Assembly (NCBI GenBank): GCA_030626185.1
Contig: DAOUPL010000049.1
Span: 1-5,471 of the forward strand
Length of the DNA stretch: 5,471 nucleotides
Direction of reading: 5' to 3'
DNA from: a bacterium
Lineage (GTDB): Bacteria > Babelota > Babeliae > Babelales > Vermiphilaceae
The notes beneath the pieces are model-generated. The model made no database searches. It was not told where the DNA came from and was given only the letters and a program-made list of their open reading frames with translations. Positions 5,449-5,471 of this stretch are shown one piece after another (position 1 is the first letter of the stretch; the number at the start of each line of letters is the position of its first letter). Made by a program: the position numbers and the translations under genes.

Positions 5449-5471
5449 AGGCCTATAGTTAAGTTGGTTCA
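5449..5471 (+). tRNA. Probable 5' end of a tRNA (isoleucine-like), cut by right edge
   Basis: AGGCCTA would be the acceptor 5' strand, then T8, A9, D-stem GTTA, and D-loop AGTTGGTTCA with A14, G15, and G18-G19 in the canonical places. Bacterial isoleucine tRNAs (GAU) often begin GGGCCTATAGCTCAG or AGGCTTGTAGCTCAG, which is close. The anticodon, the T-arm and the 3' acceptor strand are outside the window, so neither identity nor pairing can be confirmed. The start of a 23S rRNA, which also contains GTTAAG, was considered but fits less well. Confidence 0.4.

Noticed and set aside
5441..5452. UUCG-type tetraloop hairpin CCT-TTCG-AGG
   Set aside because: Only three pairs, and it would use bases of the putative tRNA acceptor stem.
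5449..5471. Start of a 23S rRNA
   Set aside because: GTTAAG is shared with 23S 5' ends, but the following TTGGTTCA does not match the usual CTAAGGG-like stretch, while it fits a tRNA D-loop well.
1..5471. CRISPR array, transposon ends or toxin-antitoxin pair
   Set aside because: No regularly spaced repeats, transposase-like frame, long terminal inverted repeats or paired small genes were seen.

Overview
The window is AT-rich bacterial DNA holding seven protein genes, six on the minus strand and one on the plus strand, plus a regulatory-looking right end. Four of the seven predicted proteins begin with a Sec-type hydrophobic signal, and two of these are enzymes normally found in the cytosol. 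The high A+T content, compact layout, GTG starts and abundance of signal-like N-termini would fit a host-dependent bacterium such as Candidatus Dependentiae (TM6/Babeliales). That assignment is an impression from protein style, not something the window proves.

Left part (1-2431, minus strand, transcribed right to left): a secreted alpha/beta hydrolase, then a UDP-glucuronate 4-epimerase-like enzyme, then a family 4 glycosyltransferase cut by the left edge. The epimerase and glycosyltransferase genes overlap by 14 nt and probably form one translationally coupled unit for a surface polysaccharide. The epimerase would supply UDP-galacturonate (or a related sugar) and the transferase would use a nucleotide sugar.

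Middle (2432-2961): a 110 bp divergent promoter region, then a small secreted protein of unknown function (2542-2895, plus strand), which ends at a weak hairpin-plus-T-tract terminator facing the convergent operon on its right.

Right operon (2962-5099, minus strand): an ABC transporter ATPase, an ABC-2 type permease and a chloramphenicol-phosphotransferase-like P-loop kinase, separated by only 16 and 7 nt. Each has a clear Shine-Dalgarno sequence. Pairing an exporter with a small-molecule kinase suggests resistance to, or handling of, a toxic or signalling compound; the substrate cannot be read from the sequence. The kinase should be started at the ATG at 3549 and not at an upstream TTG.

Right end (5100-5471) has no sizeable gene but is rich in structure: a possible 9-codon leader peptide whose Shine-Dalgarno sequence lies in a hairpin, an 11-bp bulged hairpin before the ABC start, a 17-nt palindrome, a 12-bp direct repeat at two divergent candidate promoters, and at the very edge what looks like the first 23 nt of a plus-strand tRNA (isoleucine-like).
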